Of a stretch of 64,000 bases of DNA, positions 1-10,079 are shown one piece after another. A program made the translations under genes and the position numbers. Each line of letters opens with the position of its first letter. The stretch's first letter is position 1. The DNA comes from Acanthosepion lycidas (taxonomy: Eukaryota; Mollusca; Cephalopoda; Sepiida; Sepiidae). The DNA lies in assembly GCA_963932145.1 (NCBI GenBank), contig OZ010582.1, forward strand, positions 19,387,826-19,451,825, read 5' to 3'. Under the pieces are notes generated by a model. It was not told the DNA's origin and ran no database searches. It saw only the letters and a program-made list of their open reading frames with translations.

Positions 1-1160
1 CACTAAGGATATCTGCGATGAGTTAAAACCCTTCCATTATCAAAGCTTGCTGTGGAGGCGGAAATGAGTAATCTGGAAGACAGAACCTTGTTGTTACTGT
101 TGTGGATTTTAATTCCTTCCCCGCTTCGTCAAACGTAAATACAAGCATCAAACACAAGAGGACATTGAGTATGGGTAATAAACGTATAATTTATTTACAT
201 ATATGCAAAAACTAGTAACTTTTATCTGTTGCCGTTGCTAAGACAACAGGGAACAGTGAAATTAGAACTGAAATGGACATTGGTGATGACTGTCGTCGTC
301 GGTGGCGTTTCTCTCTCAGCGTGTCGGTGTTGACATTAAACACTGATCTACATTGCGTCTCTCTCTCACTCTCTCTCTCAGCGTGTCGGTGTTGACATCA
401 ACGCTGGTTTGTTTTGGGTCTGTTTGAATTTAGGTATATATAGCCTTCAATCGCCTCGAAATTAAGTTTTTGATTTTTGTGCGAGAGTGTCTCTGACTGG
501 TCATAATATATTGTTCATTTTATTTTTGCTAAAGCGGATTTATGAGTGGAGTCGATGCACAGAAAACGTATTTACGCATTCTGCGTTGTGTCTTCGAGTG
601 GTCAACATCGGGTTTGTGTAGAAAATGTTAAGAGGCACGAAAGAGTGTAGTGTAGCAAATTCAGCGACAAAAAAAAAAAACAAAAAAAAACGGGCAAATT
701 TGAATTTAAAAACTATTTGACGCAATTTTACAACTGCCAATACTTTCGAATAGAATAAACTTGTTTCTTTTTAAAAGAGTTACTTGATGAGTTATGCGGC
801 ATAATTAATTTCCTACCTTACATTATTTAGAAGACAGAAACTACGAAATCGACATAAATTGATTAACCCAGAAATTCTTGGATATATCGCTAATTGTGGA
901 CGAAATTTTCAAACAATTATTGGACGCGTCCCCTAAAAATACGACCCGAACTTTTAAAATGTTAAGCAATTCTTGGAAACATAAACCGATTTATCGGAAC
1001 TGAAAACCACTTACAGTTTCGGGTTTTGTTTAGGAAGATACACCAGTTTTTAAACTAGTCAGTCACATAATTTTCTCCAAATTACATCATGTATTCCAAA
1101 GAGAAATAATGCATAAAAATTGAACTAACTACCCAAAAATGAAAGATATTTTTCTAATTT
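1..1160. other. No gene recognised; local duplication only
   Basis: I see no supported gene here. A CT-rich tract precedes the phrase gcgtgtcggtgttgacat twice (about 317-335 and 379-397), so a segment of roughly 60 bp is duplicated. There are short A-runs near 670-690. The open frame at 540-740 on the minus strand is explained by the A-runs and has no recognisable domain. Confidence 0.4.
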
Positions 1161-1265
1161 TTTTAATCATTTTACACCAAGTAAGGCAATACACTAAGAC
1201 GCAAAGGGTTACAGAGTGTGAGAGAATATGAGAAAAAACATTATTAATGAGAAAGAACAATAAAA
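1160..1265 (-). mobile_element. LINE-A 3' end, truncated
   Basis: The plus strand reads a T-run, then tttacaccaagtaaggcaat, then an 'aagggttacagag' block. The same order is seen at 10728 and about 14965 on this strand and inverted at 6320-6375. This fits the untranslated tail and poly(A) end of a non-LTR retrotransposon lying on the minus strand. No coding part remains at this copy. Confidence 0.5.
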
Positions 1266-2635
1266 GAACAGTGCTACAGACGCACACCAATCTGTTGGTT
1301 CTGTAACCTTTTCAATAATTCACTTGTTTTCCGGTCTATTCAATTCTTCCTTCACCTTTTGTATAAATAGGGAATGAGAATCTCCTGCTTCTTGTTACAC
1401 ACTAGGGTAAAGCGTCTTTTCAGAAATATTTTAACTGGGATTCCATTCATACACACACCGGCGTGATATGAAATTATTCTATTTTGTCTAAACGTCTCAA
1501 AATTCATTTTTACAACCGTTTTTCTAGACAATGAGTTCTCCCCCTTTACACATTTAATTACATATATCTCCAAATGTGACACTATTTAACGCTGAAAGAT
1601 GTTTAATGCTGAAAAATAAGGATTAAAAGATAAACTGATCAACTAGAATATTTAACGCTGGAAAATAGTGATTAGAAGATATAATGAAAGATAGACTGAT
1701 CGGCTACAATGAAGAAAATTAAAGATTTTATTTTTAAGGAAAAATTAAGATTCTCAGAGAATGAGATTTGCGGAAAGGATAATGTTTTGATAGAGCAATT
1801 TGGCAAGTGTGAGAGTAATTAATTACGAAAGGCGATGGAGATAATTGGGATGGGCTGACTCAACCAGGAGGGTGGTCGAGGGACCTGGAGCTGAGAACAA
1901 TACAGTCTTACTCTTAAGTTTATAAAACAAGAAAGTGCGTAAGCCGTAATTTTACAAATAGGCAATCTTGACAATTGATGAATAATGGTCATTAAAAATC
2001 TGGTTATCAAAACACAATACAAAGCAGGCGGGCGTTAGAGAAGTGTTGATTGGGGATATGGAATGAAGGCTCAACGCAGATGCAATCTGTCGCCCAGAAG
2101 TGGAAAACAGATTCTTTGTAAACAGACATAGAATTTAAGGAACGGCCGATCAAGAAGGGCCATGTGTTAAATACCAGAATTTTGACAAGGTGAGAAAAAG
2201 ACTTGCGTAGGCAAATTTCGGAATGATAATTTTAATTCTAATGCTGACAAGCCGGAAAACCCTACGTAAGCAAAACGTCGAAGAGATAAATTGTTCTAAT
2301 TTGAATTGCATCATGAAGATCGAGAAGCCATTGGCCGGGTGGTAGCCATAGTGGCGGGCACAGCTAAGACAACAGGAAAGATGGTGAAAACATGAACGCC
2401 CCTTGAAATTTTTTTGTTTCTTTTCCATCTCTTTATCGCAAATACTACGATCTAAAAGAACCTAAGAACTGAGTCTTAAAGTCTCTTGTTCGTAGTCTGA
2501 ACAAACAAATGTAAATGAGTTCCGCCCATTCATATCAAAGAATTGGTCTGTTTATGATATGCTTACAGTCATATTACGTTGAAACATCGATTTTCTTACA
2601 ACCAACAAAGTTAAGTAACATCAAACTTTGTCAGT
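1265..2635. other. No gene; imperfect tandem duplication at 1585-1710
   Basis: No supported coding sequence. The phrase atttaacgctg occurs at about 1583 and 1649. Each is followed by gattaaaaga/gattagaaga and a gactgatc-like block, which makes a degenerate roughly 65-bp direct duplication. The rest is unremarkable AT-rich DNA. Confidence 0.35.
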
Positions 2636-2825
2636 TGCAATTCCACTCGGGTTCGTTATATTCCCTTACACGCAAATATCCTTAGGAAAGTTATGAATCC
2701 ACCTCTTCTCCTCCCAGATAGGGGTTAATTAAATCCTTATTATCGTTCACAATCTAAAAATATTTTCTGGCTTTAAATAACCCACAAAAGGTTGATAAGT
2801 CATAAAAAACAAATCAATCAGTTTT
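2636..2825 (+). mobile_element. 5S/tRNA composite SINE, 3' part only (copy C)
   Basis: It lacks the 5S- and tRNA-like head. It shares with the 3316-3725 copy the run: end of the B-box ('cgggttcgtt'), a 'gaaagttatgaatccac' block, a pyrimidine tract, 'gggttaatta', 'aatctaaaaatattttctgg', 'ctttaa', and an AATC-rich tail. It is a 5'-truncated or decayed copy in the same orientation. Confidence 0.6.
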
Positions 2826-3220
2826 GTGATAGCAGGCTATAATTTGATCAGTGGCGCCAAATAGTGGATGATCTACTTGCTGTCACATGCCTCCACTTAA
2901 ATACTTTAGCTAACTCAGCACTATCTCCATTTCATTCACGATATGCACTTGGGTGAATTGATTTTTAACACTGAAGTCCTCCAGATCCCAAAATCCACCA
3001 GAAAAAGGATATGCTTTACAAAATACATCTTCTCTGGACAGGTTATATGTCAAGCATGGAAAATTGCCCCTTATAAAGATTTAACTAATAGTTAAACTAT
3101 TAATAGCTTGTTTACGGGTTACGATAAAAAGTAGCATTATGGAAGAGGTACAAGGAGGACTTCTAAAAGATCTTCACCCCCTCTGATATTGACTACTGTC
3201 GCACCCTAAATAAACCACAT

Positions 3221-3224
3221 TTGT

Positions 3225-3312
<88 letters not shown>
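3221..3312. repeat. (CA)n-(TA)n compound microsatellite
   Basis: A short CA run is followed by about 36 TA dinucleotides directly abutting the 5' end of a composite SINE. The frame translated across it (alternating I and Y) is an artefact. Confidence 0.95.
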
Positions 3313-3315
<3 letters not shown>

Positions 3316-3725
3316 GGCTTATAGCCATATCATGTTGAAACACCGATCTAGTAAGATCACCAAAGCTAAGCAACATCGAACGGGGTTAGTACCTAGATGG
3401 ATGACCACTAGGGAATAGAAGGTGCTGTAAGCTTAGATGCACAGATGGTGCAGTGGATAACGGCTCGGAATTGGAAATCGGAGGGCTGAGTTCGAATTAC
3501 AGTCGAGTTCGTTGTTATATTCACTTAAACACGAATATTTTGGGAAAGGTATGAATCCACTTCTTCTCTCTCTCCCCCCAGTTATGGGTTCATTAGTAGA
3601 ACTTGTATCAGTAAAAATCATTATTATCTCCAATTCTTACAATCTAAAAATATTTTCTGGCTTTAACTAATCTGCAAATGGTTGATAAGCTGTGAAAAAT
3701 AAATCAATCGATCAATCAATTATTA
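3316..3725 (+). mobile_element. Composite SINE with 5S rRNA-like and tRNA-like head (copy A)
   Basis: Positions 3316-3435 follow the 5S rRNA layout: a 'catatcatgttgaaacaccg' block, 'gatcaccaaagctaagcaac', 'ggttagtacctagatggatg' and a terminal 'ggtgctgtaagctt'. It is a diverged 5S pseudogene. Next comes a tRNA-like module with A-box 'tggtgcagtgg' (about 3445) and B-box 'gagttcgaattac' (about 3488). A non-RNA body of about 200 bp follows ('gaaaggtatgaatccac', pyrimidine tract, 'aatctaaaaatattttctgg') and the tail is ATCA repeats near 3705-3722. A 5S-then-tRNA order is known from some animal SINE families. Assignment to a named family is not attempted. Confidence 0.75.
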
Positions 3726-3734
3726 TATATTTAG

Positions 3735-4265
3735 AAGACAGAAGATGACGATTGACGTTGCATTTAAATTTTAATGAAGGTGGCAGGAAAGCAAGAAGCT
3801 GTAGAGAAGTGCGAGAAAAGACATCATTAGAATAGAACTTACGGTTACCTTTATTTTAACAGAAAAATGATGAGACCTAATTGCCAATGTAATAGTACGC
3901 TTCAATTTATGTGGTCGAGGTACCAAGGAGGAGAACTCATTAGAACAATTACCATGAAAAATTATTTACATGAAAGACAAAGAGTAGTCATGTTATGACA
4001 GTGGGAAAGTGACTGATGTCGAGATGCCAGGTTAGGACTGATAACGTTACAGACCCTTCTTTGGATTTTGTTGAGACTCTCGAGTTATATAGCACCAAGC
4101 CAGATATGCCAACAATATTCAATGCACGGACGAATGATAGAAATATAAATATGCAAGATGAATTCTGATGAGAAAAATTGCCTAGCATGTTTGTCAGTAA
4201 AAGGAAAGCCAACAAGAATGAGCACATCAGGCTAATAATAACTAAAGCAAAGGTTCTCAAGAGGG
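3735..4265 (-). pseudogene. LINE-A reverse transcriptase C-terminal relic
   Basis: No intact frame survives, but the nucleotide order runs in parallel with the better preserved copy at 10880-11340. Shared blocks include 'gattgacgttgcattt', 'agaagtgcgaga', 'aattaccatgaaa', 'gatgtcgagatgccag', 'ttggattttgttgag', 'caatgcacggacgaatga' and 'gagaaaaattgcctagc'. The coding sense is the minus strand. This is an old copy of the same non-LTR retrotransposon family and no promoter or 5' part is visible. Next to it on the left lies composite SINE copy A. Confidence 0.6.
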
Positions 4266-5225
4266 GGGTTAAGGGTGAAATTCACTCCCAGGGAGTGAAT
4301 TTTGGATTTTCAGGAGTGAATTGTAATCACAAAGTTTAGGGGATGAGGAAGAGCAATTATAGAATTTGGCCTATCTGGCCTGTCACCTTGAAAAGGAGGG
4401 GAGAACGGCATTCTGACAAATGGTGAAAGGGGTGCATAGGAAAGCAAGGTTGTTAAGAACCCCTGAACTAAAGGTTTTGAAATGGCTTTATGTCGACCTT
4501 CGTTACGGAAGTCCTTAAGAGCTAACATTTTTTTTTTCTGGGAGTTAATATTTATATGATATTAAAATCTAAACTCAATTTGCTTAAGCATTCATTTTCT
4601 GACAAACTCATATCATATGAGCTGATTCTTTCATGTTAAGCATTTTCTATTAATATTTTGTGTTTATTACTTTGACTTCATTCACTTTGAAAAATATATG
4701 AAATAATGATTTAATTTCAGAGCTTGAGAAAAACAATACATACAGTTAAACAGGTCATTTGTTTATTTATATATTTATTACTAAAAAAACGTTTTTCCTT
4801 GCTATGATTGCCAGTATAGCTATCGGCCTTTCTCTTTCTCTCCCACAATCTAAATCCCTATCTCGCACTCTCATTTTTTCTTTGTTTATATATCAGGTAT
4901 AGTGTACAAATGGCAATTGTTGTTACTGGATAACGTCATCTTGTGATCTATTTCTAATATGATTTTAATGCACGACTAGCTCCACAAGAACTTTGGAACT
5001 AAAAATCTTTTATACATATATGTACGATATTAAACATATATAGCAAAACAAAACACATTAATGATTCAAAGAAATATGAAAATATAGTCATAAATATGTC
5101 ATGACAAGGAAAACTCTATATAAGAATTAATTCTTAATACTTCTTGAGATAAGAAATGTCATAAACATTTATATCAGGTCACACTACGAGTGTTACTGGT
5201 ATCATGTAACCCAGTACTATCCGTC
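4265..5225. other. No gene recognised
   Basis: AT-rich DNA without recognisable coding or RNA features. A short imperfect palindrome occurs at about 4280-4304 (ttcactcccagggagtgaa). The open frame at 4310-4528 on the minus strand has no domain I can name. Confidence 0.35.
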
Positions 5226-5905
5226 GCATTGACGATTATTGGCGACTAAACTGGTTCTCCTACCAGGATTTTTTTTTTTTTTTTTTTTTTGGTGACGAGA
5301 GTGGCTAGACATCAAGCAGGATTAAAATCTTGTCAAAAGACTGCTGGACCTACTTGTAGGTTCAATGGCCGTCTAGTATAATGGCGGCTAGATTGGGTGC
5401 CATAGATATGTATAAAGCCTGTGCAGTAATTATATGGCATTGATTGGCAAACGGCTTCCTAAACTAAAGTCAACAACCATGTGTCCATGACCTAAGCAGA
5501 CCTTCAAGTTGGAGGACATCGGCTGTGGTTTGACCTGTAGATGGATAGGCTGCCTTCCGCGTGTAATAAGCTGGGTGAGATTAGTGAAGCGTGGGTGAGA
5601 TCAAAGTTTCGCCATGATCACCTCTCTCGTGACGAGAGAGGTGATCATGGCGAAACTTAGGCTCAGTGGAAGTCGAGTTAGCAATGCTAAAATGAAATCT
5701 AGACAAAATATCACTAGACATGGTCAGTGGAACAAGAAGAATCTACGCCCAAAAGTTTCAGCTTGAAATTCCTTGAATGTTAACCTAATTGACAAATACC
5801 TAATGAAGGCCAAGGGGTGCAATTGCCAAAATGTGATGATACTAACAAAGATGATCCTGAGTGTAAATAATAACTCCTCATCGCAGAAATTCAGACTGAA
5901 AAGGT
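5225..5905. mobile_element. Unclassified interspersed repeat with internal hairpin and SINE-like 3' block
   Basis: A GC-richer island begins at 5225 and is cut by a 22-bp T-run at about 5270-5291. It contains a long hairpin (5604-5658) and ends with 'gtgcaattgccaaaatgtg' and 'acaaagatgatcctgagtgt'. That end resembles the 3' block of the SINE-like repeats at 20455-20525 and 32625-32700. I cannot name the family; the boundaries are approximate. Confidence 0.4.
5604..5658. repeat. Perfect 26-bp-arm hairpin
   Basis: Arms 5604-5629 and 5633-5658 are exact reverse complements around a 3-nt loop (tga). The central part reads cctctctcg-tga-cgagagagg. Confidence 0.95.
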
Positions 5906-5949
5906 ATTAGTTGTGCATGCACTTAGTTTATCTATGTTATCAAAATCCT

Positions 5950-6378
5950 CAGATCAAATAACACTAATGTCAAAATATGTCAGCTTCAGTCACTCTCCCA
6001 CTGGCGTAATGCAGCTTCCCTGTGACTATTCTCTAAATATTTTCATGGTAATTGTTCTGATGAGCTTTCTTCTTTGGTACCTAGACTTTATGAATTCAAG
6101 CAAAGTACTAGATAGGAAGCTAGGTCTCATTATTTTACAGTTGAAGTGTCTATATGTAACTTTTTTACTGTAACTTTTCTGGCTTCTTGCTTTCTAGTCA
6201 ACTTTGATTTTCAAAAATTTAAATGCAATCTCAATCATTATCTTTTGTCTTCTTAATTTGTATTCTTTTATTGTTCCCTCTCTTTAATAATTTTTTGTCA
6301 TACAGTTTTACTCAGTAGCCCCCTTGCGTCTTAGTGGCTTTATTGCCTTTCTTGGTGTAAAATGATTAATAAAAAGAA
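5950..6378 (+). pseudogene. LINE-A reverse transcriptase C-terminus and 3' tail, plus strand
   Basis: A degraded copy in the opposite orientation to the other LINE-A copies. In one frame 'YKYFHGNCSDEL'-like residues can be read near 6030-6065, with a 'SRSHYFTV'-like block near 6120; both match the frame at 10850-11266 (minus). The end at 6320-6378 (ccccttgcgtcttagtgg, ttggtgtaaaatgattaat, then A-rich) is the reverse complement of the T-run plus 'caccccaag' start of the minus-strand copies. It is therefore the true 3' terminus of the element. Confidence 0.6.
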
Positions 6379-6379
6379 A

Positions 6380-6730
6380 ACATAAATATTTGCGCACCAT
6401 GTTCATGTCTAGATTCACTTACGTTTTCAATTCTTCCATTAACACTTCGGTACAGTTTTCTGTTGGTAACAACTGTTAATATATTATTATCTATCCTTTG
6501 AACCAATATTAACCAGTGAAACAATACTATGATTGTACTAAATAACAATTATCAAATTAGTCAAATTAGTAATTATCTACTTGGTTGGCTAACAAATTTG
6601 TTTTATTTTTATGGTTAGATGACATTAGGGGTGTTTAGTTTTAAATTTATTCAAAGTTTTTATTGTACTGTGACAGTTGTCAAATGAAAATAGTTTCTTT
6701 AGATTGTTGTATATTTATTGATTCTGACTA
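6380..6730. other. No gene recognised
   Basis: AT-rich spacer between a LINE-A tail and a mariner relic. The minus-strand frame at 6366-6548 has no recognisable domain. Confidence 0.35.
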
Positions 6731-6735
6731 TGAAG

Positions 6736-6965
6736 ATGGAAGAAAGGCAAAACTTTCAGCATAGTATGATTTTTTTAAATTTTAATAAAGGTAAAAATGT
6801 GACTCGATCACGAGAAGAATTACACGGTTTATGGAGAAGTTAATGCAAATGATCAAACATCTTAAAAGTGGTTTGCAAAATTTTGTGTTGGAGATTTTTC
6901 ACTGAAGAATGTTCCCCAGTGAGAGCAATTGAAGATGATAGTACCCCAAATCAAGACATTACTTT
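6736..6965 (+). pseudogene. Mariner transposase N-terminal relic
   Basis: From the ATG at 6736 the readable protein begins MEERQNF and reaches 'WFAKF' and 'GDFSLK' after stops and a frameshift (about 6870-6910). These words are hallmarks of the second helix-turn-helix of mariner (IS630-Tc1-mariner superfamily) transposases, which bind the element's terminal repeats. Only about 75 residues are represented, with several stops. The DDD catalytic domain is missing, and an unrelated AT-rich stretch follows. It is a dead fragment. A separate C-terminal mariner relic lies near 56.1-56.5 kb, but the two need not come from one element. Confidence 0.65.
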
Positions 6966-8875
6966 ATCGTGCCCACTAAAATATGAAATACAATATTTAT
7001 AAACCAATCAGATTCAATAAACATCTTAAAACACACAAATAAAACCATAGAACACAAATCAGAAAGTTTGGTGTATTAGTCATCATGATTTAGGTAGATG
7101 CTGGTATACCGTGCGGGCGTAGTAGAAGACATACAATGTGGCTTATTAGGACCAATTAGGAAGAAAGAAATAATTTAATTCTGGAGAGGATTTTCTTACG
7201 AAAACGTGTATAAAAACACACGAAATCCGGCTCCAAACAGAATACTCACAGATGTCACCAAGGTCCGCGCCAATCTCGCTTATTATCTTCACGACCACAT
7301 TCATGTCTACATGCTAAAAGCGACAGCGCTAACAAACTTCAAAGAGACTGCTTCAGACTACGGAAACACCGCCAACAGTAAGAAACAATTTCTATCTCTT
7401 GTATCCTCTTTACTATGAACCATGCACACACGTGTTGACTTTTTCACACAGACACACATATAACAACATTTCATTGTTTCTCACATACATACACAAAGAA
7501 AATTTATACTTTATTTCAGATCTTTATTAACCGAAACAAAAAGACATTACTTTCCAATCTATAACCAACTGCTTGTATTCTTGTCGTTATGTTAACTTAA
7601 TGTTTATTTGTTGAAACTACATTGTCTTTTGTACTGAATTTTATTCTTTCAGTGAAAATCGTGTGATTATTCTAAATGGCCGAATTACGAGCAACCCCGC
7701 AACAATATTTTGTTACTGTATCGAATCCCGACATTCCGAATTTTAACATTCAACGAAAAACCCAGTAGAAGGATCCCTACAACTTGAAAATAATCAATGT
7801 TTTACAAGGCAGCAGATTTGCACCAGTTTAGTTATGTTATTCTCTTTTATATGTAGCTTCCACATAAAAAACACTTCAATATTTCTTAAAAATAATACAA
7901 CAGGTAATGAAAAGTGGATACTTTACAAAATGATACAATCTAAGAAATGCTGGGGTAAGCAACATGATCCATCATGCGAACGTTGTACTTCATTCAAAGA
8001 ATATGATGCTGTAAATATGTTGGAATTGGAAGGAAGCTCTTAATGGAGAACCAGATGATTGATTCAAACAAGTACTGCCCCCGGAAAGCATTTCAGGTTA
8101 GTATCATTAAAAGATTCAAAGCAGGTCAAATTCATCGAAACAAGTTTTTTTCTTCCACGTCAAGTAAAGATGATTAAAAATATGCAAACTTTAGTTTTTA
8201 TGGAAAGCTTTATTTATATCTAAGTCATTTATCCTAATCTTCACACATGTTCAAATATTTCTAATCACTTCCTTTTGGAATGAGACAGATAAAGTTAAAC
8301 ACTAAGAAAATAAAATATGTTTACACTGATTAGAATCCAAAGTTTAATTCTACTTGAAATAATTAATAAAATAAAAATGAATATTCTTTATTGTTGTAAG
8401 AGTAAAATTAATACTTGTAAAACTAATACTTGCTGAGTTTAAAGAGATGTCAATCTTTATCTTTCATACATTTTTCCAAATTTATGATAGACCTGATATA
8501 CATTTCGGATCATTGAAGGACGATAACCGTTACTACTACTATGATGTCACATCTTGACATTTCTGTTTGGCTGATGTCTAAATGGCTGGCAGTTGAGTGT
8601 TTGATTTCATGAATCAAAGTCATTAAGACTTAGACCTAATAAAGAATAGGTATTATGGTTCAAGTTACTAAAAGGTTTTGTTACAATATCAACCTCACAG
8701 GAGACAAGTGGTGTCCACATCAGGTCAAAAACCTTCTCATGTCGTAACAATATATTTGTTCATTCTGATCATTTTTTATCAAAACTCCAATCCCTATATC
8801 ATCGACCCTTTTCCAGGTGCTTGTAACATTTGGTAATATTCTCAGAATGTTGATCAGAACACTTTACTTGGATTT
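6965..8875. other. No gene confirmed; one GC-richer open segment at 7206-7390
   Basis: Most of this is AT-rich with nothing recognisable. The stretch 7206-7390 has more balanced base use and an open frame of 70 codons. It includes 'NRILTDVTKVRANLAYYLHD' and a possible splice donor (aaca|gtaag) near 7376. It could be a host exon or a transposon coding remnant. I do not recognise the protein. Confidence 0.25.
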
Positions 8876-8883
8876 GTCACATG
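8876..8883. repeat. 8-bp target site duplication, left
   Basis: gtcacatg immediately precedes the CAGTGGAG terminus at 8884. The same 8 bases follow the CTCCACTG terminus at 14184-14191. Confidence 0.9.
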
Positions 8884-9075
8884 CAGTGGAGGAACATGTG
8901 AGGAGCATCCGCCCCAGGGCGCACCATCCATGGCGCACAAAATTGCTCAGTGATTGGCAACTTTATTGCCGGGATTGGGAGTGAATTGCAAGCGAAATGT
9001 TACACTTTCGATATTTTCACAAAAAAAACAAAAAAAAAACTAAGTTAGATTTAGGGTAGGCCAAGTTTTGACACG

Positions 9076-10030
9076 TATATAAAGATCGTGAGGCTAGTTT
9101 GTCTTATACAGGTGTTTATTATTGTAATGTCAACCGAACTACAGCACTGTGGATCCTTAGTGCGATAATACCATAACACCGTGACACTGGCAAAAAAGTC
9201 GGGAAATTAATTGAAAAATTGGTGAAAGAGGACCTAAAATTTCCTCTAATATTGTTTTATTTACTTTAATATCCTTTTTGTTTGTGACTGCCCTCAGATA
9301 CTTATTTCATTAACGGCGTGTCATAAGTTATTTTGGCGACGGCGCTCAGTAAGTTCTTCGAACATGTGCATTGCGGACGGAAGCGCATAATGTAAAAAAA
9401 AAGTGTTGTTTAATTCCGTTTTCCTTCGGTTGAGGCCAGATTGAAAACTAATCCATAATGTTTTATGTATTCCTGGGGTGATAAACACAGCGTTTCAAAA
9501 TAATAATAATGGCATTTTTTCCTCCTCGCCTCAATTGGTAGATCATAGCATTTCAACAATGAATAATGATCTTATTGCAACTCAGTGTCAGATATAACGG
9601 GTCGTATATTCTCATATACAGGGTTTTGATGTGAAAAGATTCACGAGTTTCATGGCACATTTTTAGTCGTCGTTAGCGATAGCAAAAGCTTTGCAGAGTG
9701 TTTTTGTAGCCTTTGCTGCAATAATAATATTATTTTATGATTATACTACTCGGAGAAACTCAATGAATGTCTTTGAAGTTTATTAAAACCATGCACTCCT
9801 GCTAAACATATAGGGAAAAATGGTTTATTTCAACGTGTTCGGCTGTTAAGTTAGGATAGATTCTGGTATTGACTCCTTTTGTTTATTTCAGTCTTCACAG
9901 TGATGTTGTCACGGTTTTATTTATGGTGGAATAGTGTCACGGTGTTATGACGTTATCGTGCTATGGTTCCATAGTGTTGTCGTTCGGTTGACAATCAATA
10001 TCCATAAACTAACCTCACGATCTTTATATA
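9076..10030. mobile_element. Inverted-repeat-flanked block inside the hAT
   Basis: The left arm, about 9076-9192 (tataaagatcgtgagg, gtcaaccgaac, cataacaccgtgacac), is matched in inverted order by the right arm, about 9895-10030 (gtgtcacggtgttatg, gttcggttgac, cctcacgatctttata). The arms are imperfect and over 100 bp long, with about 700 bp between them. No target duplication was found. It may be a nested non-autonomous element or a fold-back structure proper to the hAT's 5' region. Confidence 0.6.
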
Positions 10031-10079
10031 ACTGGGGGGGGGGTAGCTATACTTTTATTTCAGGCAGAAATTTCAAGAA

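Noticed and set aside
3316..3435. A functional 5S rRNA gene
   Set aside because: The layout is 5S-like but diverged at many positions and fused to a tRNA-like module and SINE body, with a second such fusion at 62.6 kb. It is a SINE head.
3445..3510. A functional tRNA gene
   Set aside because: A- and B-box words are present, but the cloverleaf cannot be completed and the segment is internal to the SINE.
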